Of a DNA stretch of 42,150 nucleotides, positions 23,613-32,551 are shown in pieces. Numbering within the stretch: the first letter of the stretch is position 1; each line of letters opens with the position of its first letter. Origin of the DNA: Nevskia sp. (GTDB taxonomy: Bacteria; Pseudomonadota; Gammaproteobacteria; Nevskiales; Nevskiaceae); NCBI GenBank assembly GCA_030694365.1, contig JAUXYM010000115.1, positions 1-42,150 on the forward strand, read 5' to 3'. Both the position numbers and the translations under genes were made by a program. Below the pieces are notes generated by a model. It was not told the origin of the DNA and searched no databases. It was given only the letters and a program-made list of their open reading frames with translations.

Positions 23613-24599
23613 GTGAACCAGGTCGCCTCCGTGGCATCGCGAGCCTCCGCGCAATCGATCAACGCGTCAGCGCTGCGTCGCCATACCCTCTGGGATGCGG
23701 CGTTGCGCATCGGCACGCGAGCCGCTGCCGTCACCGTGCTGCTGCTGCTGGCCGGGGTCATCGTGACCTTGATCGAAGGCTCCTGGCTGGCCTTCTCGAC
23801 CTTCGGTCCGGGCTTTCTGAGCACCGAAACCTGGAATCCGGTGAAGGAAGAATTCGGCGCGCTGGCACCGATCTACGGCACCGTCGTCACCTCGATCATC
23901 GCCATGGCGATCGGCATTCCGATCAGCCTCGGCATCGCGATCTTTCTCACTGAACTCTGCCCGCCCAGCCTGAAGCGCAGCATCTCGACGGCGATCGAGC
24001 TGCTGGCCGGCATTCCGTCGATCATCTACGGCATCTGGGGCCTGTTCGTGCTGGCGCCGTTCCTGCAGGCGCACGTGCAACCGGTGGTCATCGGCACCTT
24101 TGCCGGCGTGCCGTTCCTCGGTGCCCTGTTTGCTGGCCCGCCTTACGGTATCGGCGTGTTCACCGCCGGCATCATCCTCAGCATCATGGTGTTGCCGTAC
24201 ATCACCTCGGTGACCCGCGACGTCTTCGAAACGGTCCCGCCGGTGCTCAAGGAATCCGCTTACGGTCTCGGCTGCACGACCTGGGAAGTGGTCACCAAGG
24301 TGGTGCTGCCGTTCACCCGTACCGGCGTCATCGGCGGCGTCATGCTCGGCCTTGGCCGCGCACTGGGCGAAACGATGGCGGTCACTTTCGTGATCGGCAA
24401 CGCCCATCGCATCTCCGGCTCGATCCTGGCACCCGGCACGACGATCTCCGCATCGATCGCCAACGAGTTCACCGAAGCCGAGACCGCGCTGTATTCGTCC
24501 AGCCTGATCGCGCTCGGCCTGTTGCTGTTCGTGATCACCTTCATCGTGCTGGCGATCGCCCGGTTCATGCTTTATCGACTCAAGCAGAAAGCCGGATAA
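23613..24599 (+). CDS. pstC: Phosphate ABC transporter permease PstC
   Basis: Inner-membrane permease of 328 residues with about six helices. The segments [41 protein letters not shown] and the coupling-loop sequence [14 protein letters not shown] are classical PstC. The N terminus carries a cytosolic tail before the first helix. GTG 23613 is used, 72 bases after pstS. The end is 7 bases before pstA. Confidence 0.96.
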   Translation: MNQVASVASRASAQSINASALRRHTLWDAALRIGTRAAAVTVLLLLAGVIVTLIEGSWLAFSTFGPGFLSTETWNPVKEEFGALAPIYGTVVTSIIAMAIGIPISLGIAIFLTELCPPSLKRSISTAIELLAGIPSIIYGIWGLFVLAPFLQAHVQPVVIGTFAGVPFLGALFAGPPYGIGVFTAGIILSIMVLPYITSVTRDVFETVPPVLKESAYGLGCTTWEVVTKVVLPFTRTGVIGGVMLGLGRALGETMAVTFVIGNAHRISGSILAPGTTISASIANEFTEAETALYSSSLIALGLLLFVITFIVLAIARFMLYRLKQKAG

Positions 24600-24606
24600 G
24601 CCAGCC

Positions 24607-25494
24607 ATGCAGCCACAGACCCGCGACATGACCCGCAAGACGGGCTTCAGCATGGCGATGTACGACCGCCGCCGCTTCTTGAGCCGCCTGCTGATGCTGC
24701 TGTCTTGGGGCGCGGCGGCGACCGGCATGCTGGTGCTGCTGCTGATCCTCGGCACGCTGGTCTATCGCGGCGTCGGCGGCCTGAATCTCGCGGTGTTCAC
24801 CGAGAACACGCCGCCGCCGGGCAGTGCCGGCGGCATCAAGAACGCGATCTTCGGCAGCGTGATGATGACCTTGCTCGGCACCGCACTGGGCACGCCGATC
24901 GGTATCCTGGCCGGCACCTACATGGCCGAGTACGGCCGCAATACCTGGCTGACCACGATCGTCCGCTTCATCAACGACATCCTGTTGTCGGCACCGTCGA
25001 TCGTCATCGGCCTGTTCGTCTACGAAGTCATGGTGGTGACCATGGGCCATTTCTCGGCCTGGGCCGGCGGTGTTGCGCTGGCGCTGCTGGTGCTGCCGGT
25101 GGTGGTGCGGACCACCGAAGACATGCTGCTGCTGGTGCCGGACGGCCTGCGTGAAGCCGCCGCCGCGCTCGGTTCGCCGCGCTGGCTGGTGATTTCCAAG
25201 GTCTGCTACCGCGCCGCCAAGGCCGGCATGGTCACCGGCGTGCTGCTGGCCATTGCCCGCGTCACCGGCGAAACCGCGCCGCTGCTGTTCACCGCGCTGA
25301 ACAACCAGTTCATGTCCACCGACATGAACGCGCCGATGGCCAATCTGCCGGTTGTCATCTTCCAGTTCGCACTGAGTCCCTATCCTGAGTGGCAGCAACT
25401 GGCGTGGACCGCCGCGTTGCTGATCACGATGACGGTGCTGGTACTGAATATCGGCGCGCGCGCGCTGTCGACCCAGAATTCGAAGAACAACTGA
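24607..25494 (+). CDS. pstA: Phosphate ABC transporter permease PstA
   Basis: Second permease subunit of the phosphate importer, 295 residues with about six membrane helices. Typical segments are [30 protein letters not shown], and the ABC-contact loop [22 protein letters not shown] 24607 is used; the in-frame ATGs at residues 8, 16 and 18 are alternatives. It is separated from pstB by 4 bases, indicating one operon. Confidence 0.96.
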   Translation: MQPQTRDMTRKTGFSMAMYDRRRFLSRLLMLLSWGAAATGMLVLLLILGTLVYRGVGGLNLAVFTENTPPPGSAGGIKNAIFGSVMMTLLGTALGTPIGILAGTYMAEYGRNTWLTTIVRFINDILLSAPSIVIGLFVYEVMVVTMGHFSAWAGGVALALLVLPVVVRTTEDMLLLVPDGLREAAAALGSPRWLVISKVCYRAAKAGMVTGVLLAIARVTGETAPLLFTALNNQFMSTDMNAPMANLPVVIFQFALSPYPEWQQLAWTAALLITMTVLVLNIGARALSTQNSKNN

Positions 25495-25498
25495 CGCC

Positions 25499-26335
25499 AT
25501 GAACGAAGCCAATCCCGCACCGATCCAGACGCAGAAGCCGTATCTGACGCCTCGGGATACCAGTGCGCCGAAGCTGCCGATGACTGAGAAGGTATCGGTG
25601 CGCGACGTCAACTTCTACTACGGCGATTACCGAGCGCTGAAGTCGATCTCGATGCCGATCTACGACAAGAAGGTCACCGCGCTGATCGGCCCCAGCGGCT
25701 GCGGCAAGTCGACTCTGCTGCGGATCTTCAACCGCATGTACGACCTCTACCCGAAGCAGCGGGCGGACGGGGAAATCCTCTTCGAAGGCAAGAACCTGCT
25801 CGATCCGAAGCAGGATCTGAACCTGCTCAGAGCCCGCATCGGCATGGTCTTCCAGAAGCCGACGCCGTTCCCGATGTCGATCTACGACAACATCGCCTTC
25901 GGCATCCGCCTGTACGAAAAGGTGCCGAAGTCCGAGCTCGATGATCGAGTCGAAACGGCGCTGAAGCGCGCCGCACTTTGGGACGAGGTCAAGGACAAGC
26001 TGAACCAGAGCGGCCTCGGCCTCTCCGGCGGCCAGCAGCAGCGCCTGTGCATCGCCCGCTCGATCGCGGTGCGCCCGGAAGTGCTGTTGCTCGACGAACC
26101 GACCTCGGCGCTCGATCCGATCGCCACCGCCAAGGTCGAGGAACTGATCTATCAGCTGAAGAGCGATTACACGATCTGCATCGTCACCCACAACATGCAG
26201 CAGGCCGCCCGAGTCGCCGACTTCACGGCCTTCATGTACCTCGGCGAACTGGTCGAGTTCGGCGAAACCAGCCAGGTGTTCACCAAACCGAAGCAGTCGA
26301 AGACCGAGGATTACATCACCGGGCGGTTTGGCTGA
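25499..26335 (+). CDS. pstB: Phosphate ABC transporter ATP-binding protein PstB
   Basis: Cytosolic ATPase that drives phosphate uptake and, with PhoU and PhoR, senses phosphate. It has 278 residues with Walker [11 protein letters not shown]-loop [20 protein letters not shown], signature [16 protein letters not shown], Walker [13 protein letters not shown] and the switch His in IVTHNMQQA. The roughly 30-residue N-terminal extension before [12 protein letters not shown] is normal for proteobacterial PstB. It is the last gene of the operon here. phoU, often next, is absent from the window. Confidence 0.97.
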   Translation: MNEANPAPIQTQKPYLTPRDTSAPKLPMTEKVSVRDVNFYYGDYRALKSISMPIYDKKVTALIGPSGCGKSTLLRIFNRMYDLYPKQRADGEILFEGKNLLDPKQDLNLLRARIGMVFQKPTPFPMSIYDNIAFGIRLYEKVPKSELDDRVETALKRAALWDEVKDKLNQSGLGLSGGQQQRLCIARSIAVRPEVLLLDEPTSALDPIATAKVEELIYQLKSDYTICIVTHNMQQAARVADFTAFMYLGELVEFGETSQVFTKPKQSKTEDYITGRFG

Positions 26336-26393
26336 AAGAGAACAGCGAGCATTGCTCGTTGCGCTCTTTCACGTCCGGCCATTGGATGGCCGG
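26334..26393. terminator. Tandem hairpins at the pstB 3' end
   Basis: The first hairpin, GAAAGAG...CTCTTTC (26334-26340 with 26364-26370), has an inner CGAGC-ATT-GCTCG and begins on the pstB stop codon. The second, CCGGCCAT-TGG-ATGGCCGG (26375-26393), follows directly. Neither has a T tract. They may protect the pst mRNA 3' end or end transcription weakly. Confidence 0.5.
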
Positions 26394-26485
26394 GCCGGGG
26401 TCAGACGAACGAGGATGCCGCCACGCCAGGGACGGTCTGATAAGCACAGCCGAATAAGTCCGCGCGCTGCTCGCACGCTGCAAAG

Positions 26486-26511
26486 AAAAATCCCGCCGAA
26501 GCGGGGTTTTT
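26486..26511. terminator. Bidirectional rho-independent terminator
   Basis: AAAAATCCCGC-CGAA-GCGGGGTTTTT is a stem with a T tract on both strands. It lies 16 bases past the esterase stop on the minus strand and about 150 bases past pstB, so it serves both convergent transcripts. Confidence 0.85.
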
Positions 26512-26527
26512 CATGTCAGCTTGAAGC

Positions 26528-27787
26528 CTACTGGCAGTTCCGCACCTGCTGCGCCTGGTAGCCCGGCAGATCGGCCGCATCGACACCGAACACGAAGATG
26601 TTCGAGTTCTGGTTGGCGAAGAAGTCGTTGTCCGAGGTGACCAGCAAGGTGCGCTGGCCGGTCGGCAGGGTTGGGCCGAAGGCCAGGCCTTCGATCTTCT
26701 CCGGGAAGCTGGCACCGGCCAGGCCGAACGCCGGACTGAGCAGGTCGATGAATGGCGTCTTGGTCACCGGCACCACGCCAGCGGGCACGCCGATCGCCGG
26801 CAGCGATTTGATGTTGCGGATATCGCTGGCACCATTGATGTCGATCTTGAAGATGCGCTTGAACTGGGCGGCAGCGCCGGCGCGGCCGTCACGCTCGATG
26901 ACCAGGAACTCGTGGTCGTTGATCGCGAGGATTTCGTTCAGACCGTAGCTGACGGCGTCGAGCGGGTAATAGAACTCGCGCAGCGCGCCGGTCGCCAGGG
27001 TGATTTCGACCAGGCGGGAGTTGGTGCTGACCCGCGCGTTGGCCGGGCTCAAAGCGCCGTCCTGGATCAGCGCATTCTGCATCAGGCCGTAGAGCTTGGT
27101 GCCGTCCGGGCTGATCGCCAGGCCTTCCATGCCGCGGTTGGCCTGACGGCCGAAGGCGTTGTTGCTGAGCTCGCTGGCCGGGTTGGCCGAAGCGGCATCG
27201 ATCAGCAGCTTGGTCGGCAGTTTCACCGAGCCGCTGCGCTTGCCGGTCGCCAGATCGAACGAATACAGGTAGGGGCCGTACTCGTCGGAGACATAGGCGC
27301 TGGTGCCGCAGGCGTCGATGCGGATGCCTTCCGGATCGAAGCGCAGACTGTCGGTCGAGCCGGTGGCGTCGAACGCTGCGTTGCTGCCGGTCAGCGGCTG
27401 GCCGGCTTCGTTGCTGAGCAGCAGAGTCTGGGTGACTGCCGGCGAGAACTGGAAGGCGTTGGTGCCGTAGGGGGCGATCTGGCGCACGCCGATGTCGATG
27501 CGATAGATGCGGTCGATGTAGCTGCTGTTGCCATCGGCCGGGCCGCGATCCGGCGCTGCGATGAAGCTCAGGCCGTGGCCGGTGTAAGTGAACGCCGAGC
27601 CGAAGCCGCCGATCTGGTTCTTCAGGGTGACGCCGTCTTCGAGCACGCCGGTGAAGCCTGACTGGTCGGTGGCAGTGCCGGAAATCGCGCCGGTGCCCAG
27701 CAGGGTCACGGCGGCGGCGGCGGTATCGACCTGCAGCACGCCGGCAACAGCCACGGCAAACAGCGATCTGCGCAAAGCTCGGTTCAT
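26528..27787 (-). CDS. Secreted phytase-like esterase family protein (PF13449 type)
   Basis: Exported protein of 419 residues. A signal peptide of about 25 residues (ALRRSLFAVAVAGVLQVDTAAAA) is followed by a beta-propeller-like domain with FSFIAAPDRGPADG-type metal-site sequence (SFIAAPDRGPADGNSSY), FDPEGIRID, AYVSDEYGPYLYSFD, GMEGLAISPDGTKLYGLMQ and EFLVIERDGRAG. These are the recurrent motifs of the esterase-like phytase family, in which PEG and DEYGP residues are diagnostic. ATG 27787 follows GGAGAA; the frame runs upstream without similarity. Lying convergent with pstSCAB, it could release phosphate from organic phosphates. I see no PHO box before it, so shared regulation is not supported. 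Confidence 0.8.
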   Translation of the reverse strand: MNRALRRSLFAVAVAGVLQVDTAAAAVTLLGTGAISGTATDQSGFTGVLEDGVTLKNQIGGFGSAFTYTGHGLSFIAAPDRGPADGNSSYIDRIYRIDIGVRQIAPYGTNAFQFSPAVTQTLLLSNEAGQPLTGSNAAFDATGSTDSLRFDPEGIRIDACGTSAYVSDEYGPYLYSFDLATGKRSGSVKLPTKLLIDAASANPASELSNNAFGRQANRGMEGLAISPDGTKLYGLMQNALIQDGALSPANARVSTNSRLVEITLATGALREFYYPLDAVSYGLNEILAINDHEFLVIERDGRAGAAAQFKRIFKIDINGASDIRNIKSLPAIGVPAGVVPVTKTPFIDLLSPAFGLAGASFPEKIEGLAFGPTLPTGQRTLLVTSDNDFFANQNSNIFVFGVDAADLPGYQAQQVRNCQ

Positions 27788-27872
27788 CGTCGGTTCTCCA
27801 GTTGTGGGATGAACCGCAGATGGTGTCGATCGAACGTGAACGACCGATGGCGATCGCGTTAAAGCGGCGGCG

Positions 27873-29684
27873 CTATGGGGCTTTCGTGAACGCCGCGAGA
27901 CCAAGCACTTCCTCGACGCTGGTCACGCCTTCGGCGAGCTTCACGCAGCCCGCGATGCGCAGCGGCATCATGCCGTCCTTGAGCGCCTGCTGGCGCAGCA
28001 CCAGCAGATCGGTGGTGGCGTTGATCGCCGCGTTCAAGGTCGCCGACAGCGGCATGATCTCGTAGATGCCGACCCGGCCCAGATAGCCGGTCTCGCGGCA
28101 TTCCAGGCAGCCCACCGGCGCGTAGATCTGCGCCGGCCGGTCGATCGGCCAGCCGCCGCTGATCTCGGTCCAGCGCTCGGGCTCGATCACCGCAGCACGC
28201 TTGCAGTGCGGGCACAGCTTGCGCACCAGCCGCTGGGCGACGACGCCGAGCAGGGTCGACTTGATCAGATAACCCGGCACGCCAAGATCGAGCAGGCGGC
28301 TGATCGCGCTCGGCGCGTCGTTGGTGTGCAGGGTCGACAGCACCAGATGGCCGGTGAGTGCAGCCTGGATCGCGATCTCGGCAGTTTCCAGATCGCGGAT
28401 TTCGCCGACCATGATGATGTCCGGGTCCTGGCGCATCAGCGCGCGGATGCGTTCAGCAAAGCCCAGATCGTTGTTCGGATGAACCTGCATCTGGTTGAAG
28501 CTGCCATCGACCAGTTCGATCGGGTCTTCGATGGTGCAGACGTTGACCTGAGGCGTCGCCAGCTGCTTCAGCGACGAATAGAGCGTCGTGGTCTTGCCCG
28601 AGCCGGTCGGGCCGGTGACCAGCACGATGCCATTCGGCTGTTCGATCATCGCCGCCCAAGCCTTGGCCTCGGCCTCGTTGAAGCCGAGCTGGCGGAAATC
28701 CTTGACCAGCACTTCCGGGTCGAAGATGCGCATCACCAGTTTTTCGCCGAACGCGGTCGGCAGGCTCGAACAACGCAGTTCGATCTCCTTGCCATCCGGC
28801 GAGCGGGTCTTGATGCGGCCGTCCTGCGGCTTGCGCTTCTCGGCGACATCCATGCGGCCGAGGATCTTGATCCGGCTGGTCACCGCGACCATCACCGGCG
28901 CCGGGATCTGATAGACCTCGTGGAGCACGCCATCGATCCGGAAGCGGACGTTGCCGCTGTCGCGGCGCGGTTCCAGATGGATGTCGCTGGCGCGTGATTC
29001 GAAGGCGTACTGCAGCAGCCAGTCGACGATGTTGACGACGTGCGAATCATCGGCCGTCAGCTGGCCGCGGCGGCCGAGATCGGTGAGCTGTTCCAGCGAG
29101 CGCGCGCTGCCGAAACTGACCAGCTTCGCGCGCTCCTCGCCGCTGGCTTTCACCGAACGGGCCAGCGCGTAGAACTCGACCAGATAGCGCTCGATGTCGA
29201 GCGGATTGGCGACCACGCGCTTGATGTCGAGCTTCAGCGCTTGCTTCAGGTCGTGCACCCAGTCGAACACCCAGGGCTCGCTGGTGGCGATCGTCACCTC
29301 GCTGCCCTGCACCTTGATCGGCAGGATCTTCAGCCGCGAGGCATAGGCATACGGCATCACCGTGGTGATCCGTGCGACTTCGATACCCAGCGGATCGATG
29401 CGCAGATAGGGCAGGCCGGCCCGGCCGGCAAGCCATTGCATCAGCGCCTCGAGTGTCAGCTTGCGACCCGGCTGAGTCGGGTTATCCCAGTCGCAGGCCG
29501 CGACTCGCACCAGCGGATGCCGATGCTCAGCCTTCAGCAGTGGCTTGGCGAGCAGCGCCTGCGCCGCGGCCGGCGTGCAGAGGCCGTCGGCAATCATCGT
29601 CGACAGGACCGTGTCCAGGTTCAGCGGGACATCGGCACGGCGCGTGCTGGCGTCGGCTGTCTGCGGCGAATTGAGAGCGTTCAT
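27873..29684 (-). CDS. GspE/PilB-family secretion or pilus assembly ATPase, orphan
   Basis: Cytosolic hexameric ATPase of 603 residues of the type II secretion/type IV pilus family. The N-terminal domain (about 1-200) contains a GspE_N-like region with PYLRIDPLGIEVARI. The ATPase domain has SRASDIHLEP, the Asp-box region, Walker A TGPTGSGKTTTLYSS at about residues 356-370, IEDPIEL, Walker B DPDIIMVGEIRD and the His box HLVLSTLHTNDA. A zinc-type CPHC...CLEC pair follows. No other pilus or secretion genes lie in the window, so its partner machine is unknown. ATG 29684 begins only 4 bases from the end of a MITE-like element, and no Shine-Dalgarno is visible. Confidence 0.9.
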   Translation of the reverse strand: MNALNSPQTADASTRRADVPLNLDTVLSTMIADGLCTPAAAQALLAKPLLKAEHRHPLVRVAACDWDNPTQPGRKLTLEALMQWLAGRAGLPYLRIDPLGIEVARITTVMPYAYASRLKILPIKVQGSEVTIATSEPWVFDWVHDLKQALKLDIKRVVANPLDIERYLVEFYALARSVKASGEERAKLVSFGSARSLEQLTDLGRRGQLTADDSHVVNIVDWLLQYAFESRASDIHLEPRRDSGNVRFRIDGVLHEVYQIPAPVMVAVTSRIKILGRMDVAEKRKPQDGRIKTRSPDGKEIELRCSSLPTAFGEKLVMRIFDPEVLVKDFRQLGFNEAEAKAWAAMIEQPNGIVLVTGPTGSGKTTTLYSSLKQLATPQVNVCTIEDPIELVDGSFNQMQVHPNNDLGFAERIRALMRQDPDIIMVGEIRDLETAEIAIQAALTGHLVLSTLHTNDAPSAISRLLDLGVPGYLIKSTLLGVVAQRLVRKLCPHCKRAAVIEPERWTEISGGWPIDRPAQIYAPVGCLECRETGYLGRVGIYEIMPLSATLNAAINATTDLLVLRQQALKDGMMPLRIAGCVKLAEGVTSVEEVLGLAAFTKAP

Positions 29685-29688
29685 GGTG

Positions 29689-29957
29689 AGGGCCTGTTAA
29701 CAATTGCTTTGATCGCTGCGTTGCGAGTCAAAAAGCCGCCGGGCGAGGCGCGAACCGCAGGCCATAGCCTACCTATGGTCAAGGTTCGCAACGAAGTCCG
29801 GCGGTTTTTTGGCCGCAACCCGAAGGGGCGGGATCGTTTTTGCCCATTGCTGCCTTACTCGTCGCGCCAATGGGTCGGCCATTGCCCGCGCCTCGTTCGT
29901 TGCACTGGGCAAAAACGACCTCCGCCGCAGCGACCAAAGTAATTGTTAACAGGCCCT
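29689..29957. mobile_element. 269-bp MITE-like element with 32-bp terminal inverted repeats
   Basis: The ends 29689-29720 and 29926-29957 are inverted copies (30 of 32 match), beginning AGGGCCTGTTAACAATT. Inside are further inverted repeats: a hairpin with GCGAACC/GGTTCGC and CCATAG/CTATGG, and CGTTTTTGCCCA/TGGGCAAAAACG-like arms. No gene fits inside. This is the architecture of a non-autonomous transposable element. No obvious target duplication is visible in the flanks ATGGTG and AAGCTA. The left end stops 4 bases before the GspE-like start codon. The remaining gap to 30113 (156 bases) holds only the GMC gene leader, with AAGGA near 30100. Confidence 0.8.
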
Positions 29958-30113
29958 AAGCTAGCACTCAACAATCGGAGTTACACGGCGTGACGCCAGC
30001 CGGATCAAGCAATAGACTGATCGTTCGATTCGTTCGCCAAGGCGAGCGGTATGCGTGATTACGATTGCGCGGAATTCATCAGCGGTGCGATGAACTGACA
30101 AGGACGATGACGC

Positions 30114-31805
30114 ATGAGTGAACTGAAGAATTTCGATTTTGTGATTGCGGGCGGCGGCTCGGCCGGCTGCGTGCTGGCCAATCGCTTGAGCGCCAGCGGC
30201 AAATGGCAGGTCTGCCTGATCGAAGCCGGCCCGGCGGATTCCAGTCCGTTCATCCACATGCCGGCCGGCATCATTCCGGTGGTGCGCTCGAAAATCCTCA
30301 ACTGGAACTACTGGACCGCGCCGCAGGCGCATTGCGGCAACCGTCAGATGTACTGGCCGCGCGGCCGCACGCTGGGTGGCTCGTCGTCGATCAATGCCAT
30401 GTGCTACGTCCGTGGCCACGCCTGGGATTACGACCACTGGGCTAGCCTCGGCAACGAGGGCTGGTCGTACAAGGACGTGCTGCCTTACTTCCGGCGCATG
30501 GAGAATTTCGAGGCGATCGACAAGGTCGACGATGGCCGTTCGTATCACGGCAGCGGCGGGCCGCTGAACGTCGCCGAGCCGCGCTACCTGAATCCGCTGA
30601 TGAAGGCCTTCGTCGCCGCCGGCCGCGAAGCCGGGCATGCGGTCACCGATGACTTCAATGGCGCGCAGCAGGAAGGCGTCGGCTACTACCACACGATGCA
30701 GAAGAACGGTCAGCGATGCAGCAATGCGCGCGGCTTTCTCGATCCCGCCAAGGGCCGCGCCAATCTGACGGTGATCACACGCGCCCACGTCGTGCGCGTG
30801 TTGTTCGAAGGCAAGCGGGCGGTCGGTGTGCGCTATCTGAGCGGTGGCCGTATTCACGATGTGCGCGCCAGCCAGGAAGTGATCCTCAGCGCCGGCGCCA
30901 TCGGCTCGCCGCAGGTGCTGCTGCTGTCCGGCGTCGGCCCGAAAGCGGAACTGGCCAGGCACGCCATTCCGCAGGTGCACGAACTGCCTGGCGTCGGCGA
31001 GAACCTGCAGGACCATCTCGACATCCACATCACGATGCGCGAGCGCACCCGGCATTCGATCAGCCTGCGGCCGCTGGGCTTGCTGAAAGGTGCCTGGGGC
31101 GTGATTCGCTATCTGTTCGGCCGGCGTGGCGAGCTGACTTCAAACTTCGCGCAGGCCGGTGGCTTCATCCGCAGCAATGCCGAGCAGACGGTGCCCGATC
31201 TGCAATGGCATCTGGTGCCCTTCGTCTACGCCAATCACGGCCAGACGCTGGCGCCGCTGTTCCGGCATTACGCCTACACCTTGATGACCTGCTTCCTGCG
31301 GCCGGAAAGCCGGGGCCGGCTGAGCTTGCGCGATGCCGATCCGATGTCCGCGCCCTTGATCGACGCCAACTATCTGGCCACCGAGCGCGACCTGCAGGCG
31401 CTGGTCGAAGGCTTCAGGAAGGCGCGCGAGCTGCTGGCCCAGCCGGCGATCGCCAGGCACGCGGTCGATGAACTGGAACCGGGCCGTGCGGTGCAGAGCG
31501 ATGACGACATCCGCGCCTACATCCGCGCCAAGTCCGAGACCGTCTACCACCCGATCGGCACCTGCAAGATGGGCCTTGATGCGATGGCCGTGGTCGACCC
31601 ACGTCTGCGCGTCCACGGGCTGACCGGGCTGCGCGTGGTCGATGCCTCGATCATGCCGACCCTGATCGGCGGCAACACCAATGCACCGACGACGATGATC
31701 GCCGAACGAGCCGCCGACCTGATCCTTCAGGATGCGGCGCTCGCGCGCAGCGTGCCAAACTACCAATCTGCGACCGCACCCGCTGTCGCCTGCGCAGAAA
31801 AGTGA
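30114..31805 (+). CDS. GMC-family FAD-dependent oxidoreductase (choline/alcohol dehydrogenase type)
   Basis: Flavoprotein dehydrogenase of 563 residues. The FAD-binding motif FVIAGGGSAGCVLANRL is at residues 9-25 and the GMC signature RGRTLGGSSSINAMCYVRG is at about 83-101. VILSAGAIGSPQVLLLSG is the second GMC signature. The C-terminal active-site His is in VYHPIGTCKMG, followed by GGNTNAPTTMIAERAA. It resembles PQQ-independent alcohol dehydrogenases such as AlkJ, or choline dehydrogenase, and the substrate cannot be told from sequence. No signal peptide is seen, so it is probably a peripheral inner-membrane enzyme passing electrons to quinones. ATG 30114 has AAGGA upstream. It is followed after 6 bases by a lipoprotein gene. 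Confidence 0.92.
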   Translation: MSELKNFDFVIAGGGSAGCVLANRLSASGKWQVCLIEAGPADSSPFIHMPAGIIPVVRSKILNWNYWTAPQAHCGNRQMYWPRGRTLGGSSSINAMCYVRGHAWDYDHWASLGNEGWSYKDVLPYFRRMENFEAIDKVDDGRSYHGSGGPLNVAEPRYLNPLMKAFVAAGREAGHAVTDDFNGAQQEGVGYYHTMQKNGQRCSNARGFLDPAKGRANLTVITRAHVVRVLFEGKRAVGVRYLSGGRIHDVRASQEVILSAGAIGSPQVLLLSGVGPKAELARHAIPQVHELPGVGENLQDHLDIHITMRERTRHSISLRPLGLLKGAWGVIRYLFGRRGELTSNFAQAGGFIRSNAEQTVPDLQWHLVPFVYANHGQTLAPLFRHYAYTLMTCFLRPESRGRLSLRDADPMSAPLIDANYLATERDLQALVEGFRKARELLAQPAIARHAVDELEPGRAVQSDDDIRAYIRAKSETVYHPIGTCKMGLDAMAVVDPRLRVHGLTGLRVVDASIMPTLIGGNTNAPTTMIAERAADLILQDAALARSVPNYQSATAPAVACAEK

Positions 31806-31811
31806 ATCGCC

Positions 31812-32513
31812 ATGGGTCCAGGTTCTGCTTCCCGTTTCCGTCAGCTTGCAGCGCCGCTCGCTGCGGCGGCTGTGGTGTTGACGGCCGGCTGCGGCAGCCT
31901 GTCGATTCCGGGACTGAGCCGGCTGCCGGGTGGTGACGATGATGTCGAGGTCAGCGAAATCCGCCGCTTCGGCAACTGCGTCACCAACGGCGAGGCCGCG
32001 GCCGTCACCTTGCTGGCCAACGAAGCGGCACTGCAAGCCTGGCAGACCGCACGCGGCATCGATCTGATCGCTGCGGCTTCCGGTGGCCTGCTGCCGCCGG
32101 GGCCGTTCGCGGTCGTCGAGCACGGCAGCCGTGCCACCGGCGGCTATGGCCTGCTGATCAGTCGTCGGGCCTATCAGGATGGTCACAACCTGCGCCTGAC
32201 CGCGAGCTTCCTGAGCCCCCCCCGGATTGGCCCAGGTGCCGACTCGGGCGCTGGCGAAGTCCGCCGCAATATCGCGACCAGCCCTTGCGTGCTGGTGCAG
32301 TTGCCGCCAGGCAATTACGACCGGGTCAGCGTCGTCGATCCGTCCGGCAAACGCCGTGCGCAGTACCTGCCGCCGGTGCCGGGCGTTGCCGTCCCCGCTG
32401 CGCCTGCACCTGCCCCTGCCCCTGCCCCTGATCTGGCGGCTCCGGCCCCCGCTCCGGCCGCATCTGCTCCCGCCGAGCCCGCCGAGCCCGCCGAGCCCGT
32501 ACCGGCGCCGTGA
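31812..32513 (+). CDS. Lipoprotein with a PrcB-like domain and proline-rich tail
   Basis: Predicted envelope lipoprotein of 233 residues. The signal peptide ends with the lipobox LTAGC. The middle part (FAVVEHGSRATGGYGLLISR through SPCVLVQLPPGNYDRVSVVD) resembles the PrcB C-terminal family fold, in which a GGY motif begins the repeat and a final VxLPxG strand follows. The C terminus is a low-complexity Pro/Ala tail (PAPAPAP, PAEPAEPAEP), perhaps spanning peptidoglycan. A run of eight C bases lies at 32216-32223 within the coding sequence. It starts 6 bases after the GMC gene and precedes the acyltransferase, suggesting co-transcription. Function is unknown. Confidence 0.7.
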   Translation: MGPGSASRFRQLAAPLAAAAVVLTAGCGSLSIPGLSRLPGGDDDVEVSEIRRFGNCVTNGEAAAVTLLANEAALQAWQTARGIDLIAAASGGLLPPGPFAVVEHGSRATGGYGLLISRRAYQDGHNLRLTASFLSPPRIGPGADSGAGEVRRNIATSPCVLVQLPPGNYDRVSVVDPSGKRRAQYLPPVPGVAVPAAPAPAPAPAPDLAAPAPAPAASAPAEPAEPAEPVPAP

Positions 32514-32551
32514 GCCTCATCACCTGCGGCACCCACGAGGAGTTCCCCTAG

